Source: CAVWZH01 sp963765285 (GTDB taxonomy: Bacteria; Acidobacteriota; Terriglobia; Terriglobales; Acidobacteriaceae). Taken from it: 64,000 bases of DNA. Positions 62,085 through 64,000 of the stretch are shown piece after piece. The notes beneath the pieces were generated by a model. That model was not told where the DNA came from. It saw only the letters and a list, made by a program, of their open reading frames with translations, and did no database searches. The stretch covers positions 868,001-932,000 of the forward strand of contig CAVXVR010000003.1 in assembly GCA_963765285.1 (NCBI GenBank), read 5' to 3'. The translations under genes were made by a program, and so were the position numbers. Numbering within the stretch: position 1 is the first letter of the stretch; the number at the start of each line of letters is the position of its first letter.

Positions 62085-63569
62085 ATGATGCCCAGACTTT
62101 GCCTGGTACTCGTCCTCATTGCGCTCGTATTTTCTGTAGCTTGCGGATCCGGCAGCGGTGGTGGCGGTTCAACCGGCCCTTTCTCGAACGCCAGCCTGAA
62201 TGGGCAATACGTGTACCAGATTAATGGCACGGACTTTACTCTCAACGCGAACGGCGCACCTTATCGTGAGTCGGGAGTGTTCTCGGCCAATGGGGCGCAG
62301 GGAATCACGGGAGGCATCGACGACTTTGTCGAGGGCGGGGGCGGAGTGTCTACAAATCCCCTCACTGGCTCTTACACAATCAATGGCGACGGCACTGGCT
62401 CGATTGTCCTGAATATCGCCGGCGGCACACTCACCTTCGCCGTAACCATGGTCAGCAATTCCAAGGTCTACCTGATTGAAGCCGATGGTGGCGTGAACGC
62501 GAGCGGACTGGCGGAGAAGCAGGATCCCACAGCGATCGCCGCGGTTCCAAGCGGCACATTTATCTTCCGCACGCACATTCTGAACGCAGCTCTGGTTCCG
62601 ACCGCGACGGTGGGCACGATGACCATCGCCAGCAGCGCGGTTTCGAGCGGTAATGAAGACAGCATTACACTGGGAGCGACCTCCACTCCGCTGAACTTGA
62701 CTGGAGGCGCGTTTACGGCCCCGGACAGCAATGGCCGCGGCCAGTTCAATCTGAACAACAGCACGCCGGCGACCACCGGCTTTTTCTACTACATCGTCGA
62801 CGCCAATAATATCCGCTTCTTCGATAGCGACTTGGGCTTTACCGGCCTGGGCACAGCGGAAAAACAGACGGCAGGGCCTACGTTCACCGGCAGCTATGCC
62901 TTTGGCACGCGGGGCGACACCACGACCAACAACTTTGGACTCGGCGGCGTGAACACAGCCGGGCGATTCACCTCCGACGGCACCAGTGCGCTCTCGGCGG
63001 GTGTGCTCGACACAGTGCAAGGCGGCAATCAGGCTTCTAACGTGACCTTCACCGGCACTTTCACTCCGGTCGATTCCAAGGGCCGCACGGCCGTTACCTT
63101 CAGCACCACCGCCCAGCTGGTTTGCTGGATGGTCAACTCCTCGCGGGCATTTGTAGTTTTCAATGACCCGGCCAAAGTGGAGGATGGGACGTTCGATTCG
63201 CAGCTGGGCAGTGGATTTTCCAACTCGAGCATGAACGGATCATTCGGCTTCGCGATGGATGGCTACGGTCCTCTCGGGGTCGTAGGAATCACATTCATCA
63301 ACCGCGTGGGTACGCTGCAGTGGAATGGCAGTGGAGGGTTGACTCTGAACGAAGCGGCGAACTCGGGAAGTGGCGCCATCAGCCCGGGGAACCTTTCCGG
63401 AAACTATACGGTTTCCGCGAACGGACGGGTGCAGGCGACGATCAATAATCTCTCGATCGCCAATGGCGACATCATTTTCTACATGATTTCGCCCAACGAC
63501 GCTTACGTGCTGCAGACCGACCCTGGCGTGGAGATATTCGGAACGGTCAGCAAACAGCCGGCTAACTAA
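62085..63569 (+). CDS. Secreted lipoprotein with repeated beta-sandwich-like units
   Basis: 494 residues with a lipobox VFSVACGSG and a Gly/Ser-rich linker, so the protein is lipid-anchored. Repeated strands of the form NASLNGQYVYQI, LTGSYTINGDGTGSIVLNI, FTGSYAFGTRG and NGSFGFAMDGYGPL follow, a pattern of tandem beta-rich units of unknown function seen in acidobacterial surface proteins. The DNA upstream holds a short hairpin only. Confidence 0.7.
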   Translation: MMPRLCLVLVLIALVFSVACGSGSGGGGSTGPFSNASLNGQYVYQINGTDFTLNANGAPYRESGVFSANGAQGITGGIDDFVEGGGGVSTNPLTGSYTINGDGTGSIVLNIAGGTLTFAVTMVSNSKVYLIEADGGVNASGLAEKQDPTAIAAVPSGTFIFRTHILNAALVPTATVGTMTIASSAVSSGNEDSITLGATSTPLNLTGGAFTAPDSNGRGQFNLNNSTPATTGFFYYIVDANNIRFFDSDLGFTGLGTAEKQTAGPTFTGSYAFGTRGDTTTNNFGLGGVNTAGRFTSDGTSALSAGVLDTVQGGNQASNVTFTGTFTPVDSKGRTAVTFSTTAQLVCWMVNSSRAFVVFNDPAKVEDGTFDSQLGSGFSNSSMNGSFGFAMDGYGPLGVVGITFINRVGTLQWNGSGGLTLNEAANSGSGAISPGNLSGNYTVSANGRVQATINNLSIANGDIIFYMISPNDAYVLQTDPGVEIFGTVSKQPAN

Positions 63570-63603
63570 AACGCGTGGCAGCCCGGACGATTTGTCGTCC
63601 GGG

Positions 63604-64000
63604 CTATCCCGCTTGCCAGACGGTGTCGAGCACAGTGCCGTCGACCCACTTGACGACGGCAACGGGACGGTCGCTCAACTTCGGGCGGGCAGGCTTCCCG
63701 CCGCAAATCTTTTCTACTTCGGCCTTGAGATCTTGAATGGGCTTGATGGGCAGGTCCGATCCCTTCACGGCTTGCAGCAGGTCCGGACGCTTGGGATTGA
63801 TCGCGATTCCGCGCTCCGTGACTACTACGTCAATCATTTCCCCGGGGCCGGTGAGCGTGGTGACTTCATCCACAATCACGGGAATGCGGTCGCGGAAGGA
63901 AGGCAGTGCGAGGATCGTGCAGCCGGCTTCCAAACAGTTCTGCCAGCCGCCGATGCCGTGCAACAGGCGGCCATCGGAGTGGGTGACCACGTTGGCGTTG
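63604..64000 (-). CDS. citF: Citrate lyase alpha subunit (CitF), C-terminal part
   Basis: 132 codons on the minus strand, open at the right edge. HSDGRLLHGIGGWQN, RIPVIVDEVTTLTGPGEMIDVVVTERGIAINPKR and DGTVLDTVWQ at the end are typical of CitF, the citrate CoA-transferase subunit of citrate lyase. It exchanges acetyl for citryl on the acyl carrier in citrate fermentation. The neighbouring citE/citD lie beyond the window. Confidence 0.85.
   Translation of the reverse strand, partial: NANVVTHSDGRLLHGIGGWQNCLEAGCTILALPSFRDRIPVIVDEVTTLTGPGEMIDVVVTERGIAINPKRPDLLQAVKGSDLPIKPIQDLKAEVEKICGGKPARPKLSDRPVAVVKWVDGTVLDTVWQAG

Overview
The window looks like a chromosomal segment of an Acidobacteriota (Terriglobia/Koribacter-like) bacterium. 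The grounds are an Oar-type TonB-receptor-like protein with an N-terminal carboxypeptidase-regulatory domain, several secreted TPR and carboxypeptidase-regulatory proteins, paired MacB-like permeases, a BlaI/M56 pair, high GC, and very abundant short palindromic repeats between and inside genes. The lineage is inferred from gene families; no rRNA, tRNA or CRISPR array was found.

Layout. 1-4.2 kb: end of prfA, prmC, a large outer-membrane receptor. 4.4-9.8 kb (minus): purL-purF-blaI-M56 peptidase. 10.2-15.5 kb: selB, an AhpD-like protein, two small secreted proteins and trmFO, which carries an internal stop. 15.6-20.3 kb: two ABC permeases, a membrane protein and an outer-membrane protein. 20.4-24.6 kb: exbD, der and a DinG-type helicase. 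24.6-28.2 kb: a B12/radical-SAM enzyme with a coupled 60-residue protein, then queD-queE-queC (preQ0 synthesis). 28.3-36.5 kb: a secreted TPR protein, a PilT-like ATPase, moeA, a secreted beta-helix protein, and moaC, a response regulator and moaB. 36.7-45.3 kb: a second B12/radical-SAM enzyme, two DinB-fold proteins, membrane proteins, a lipid kinase, PEP-mutase and NIPSNAP genes, and a divergent ArsR-type regulator. 45.4-52 kb: TPR protein, ligA, a HIT protein, rpsA. 52-56.3 kb: a REP/RAYT remnant, a porin coupled to amt, and superoxide dismutase. 56.6-64 kb: a PBP-like protein, a PilZ protein, a hybrid histidine kinase, msrP-msrQ, a lipoprotein and the end of citF. The molybdenum-cofactor genes (moeA, moaC, moaB) fit the Moco-dependent MsrP encoded here.

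Most striking feature: several families of short palindromes or repeats occur both between genes and in frame inside conserved genes (prmC, purL, der twice, dinG-like, moeA, trmFO), with a 15-base tandem repeat in selB. The affected proteins are longer than usual by about the insert length. In trmFO the insert carries an in-frame TGA followed at once by GTG with a Shine-Dalgarno-like GGAG. Three hairpins with near-identical stems and 7-nt loops surround a decayed REP-associated tyrosine transposase (RAYT) fragment near 52.3 kb.

Caution: purL (three sites), selB (two), rpsA, amt and a DUF457-like gene carry single-base frameshifts. They break otherwise well-conserved proteins, and seven of eight are one extra base, so sequencing or assembly error is the likeliest cause.
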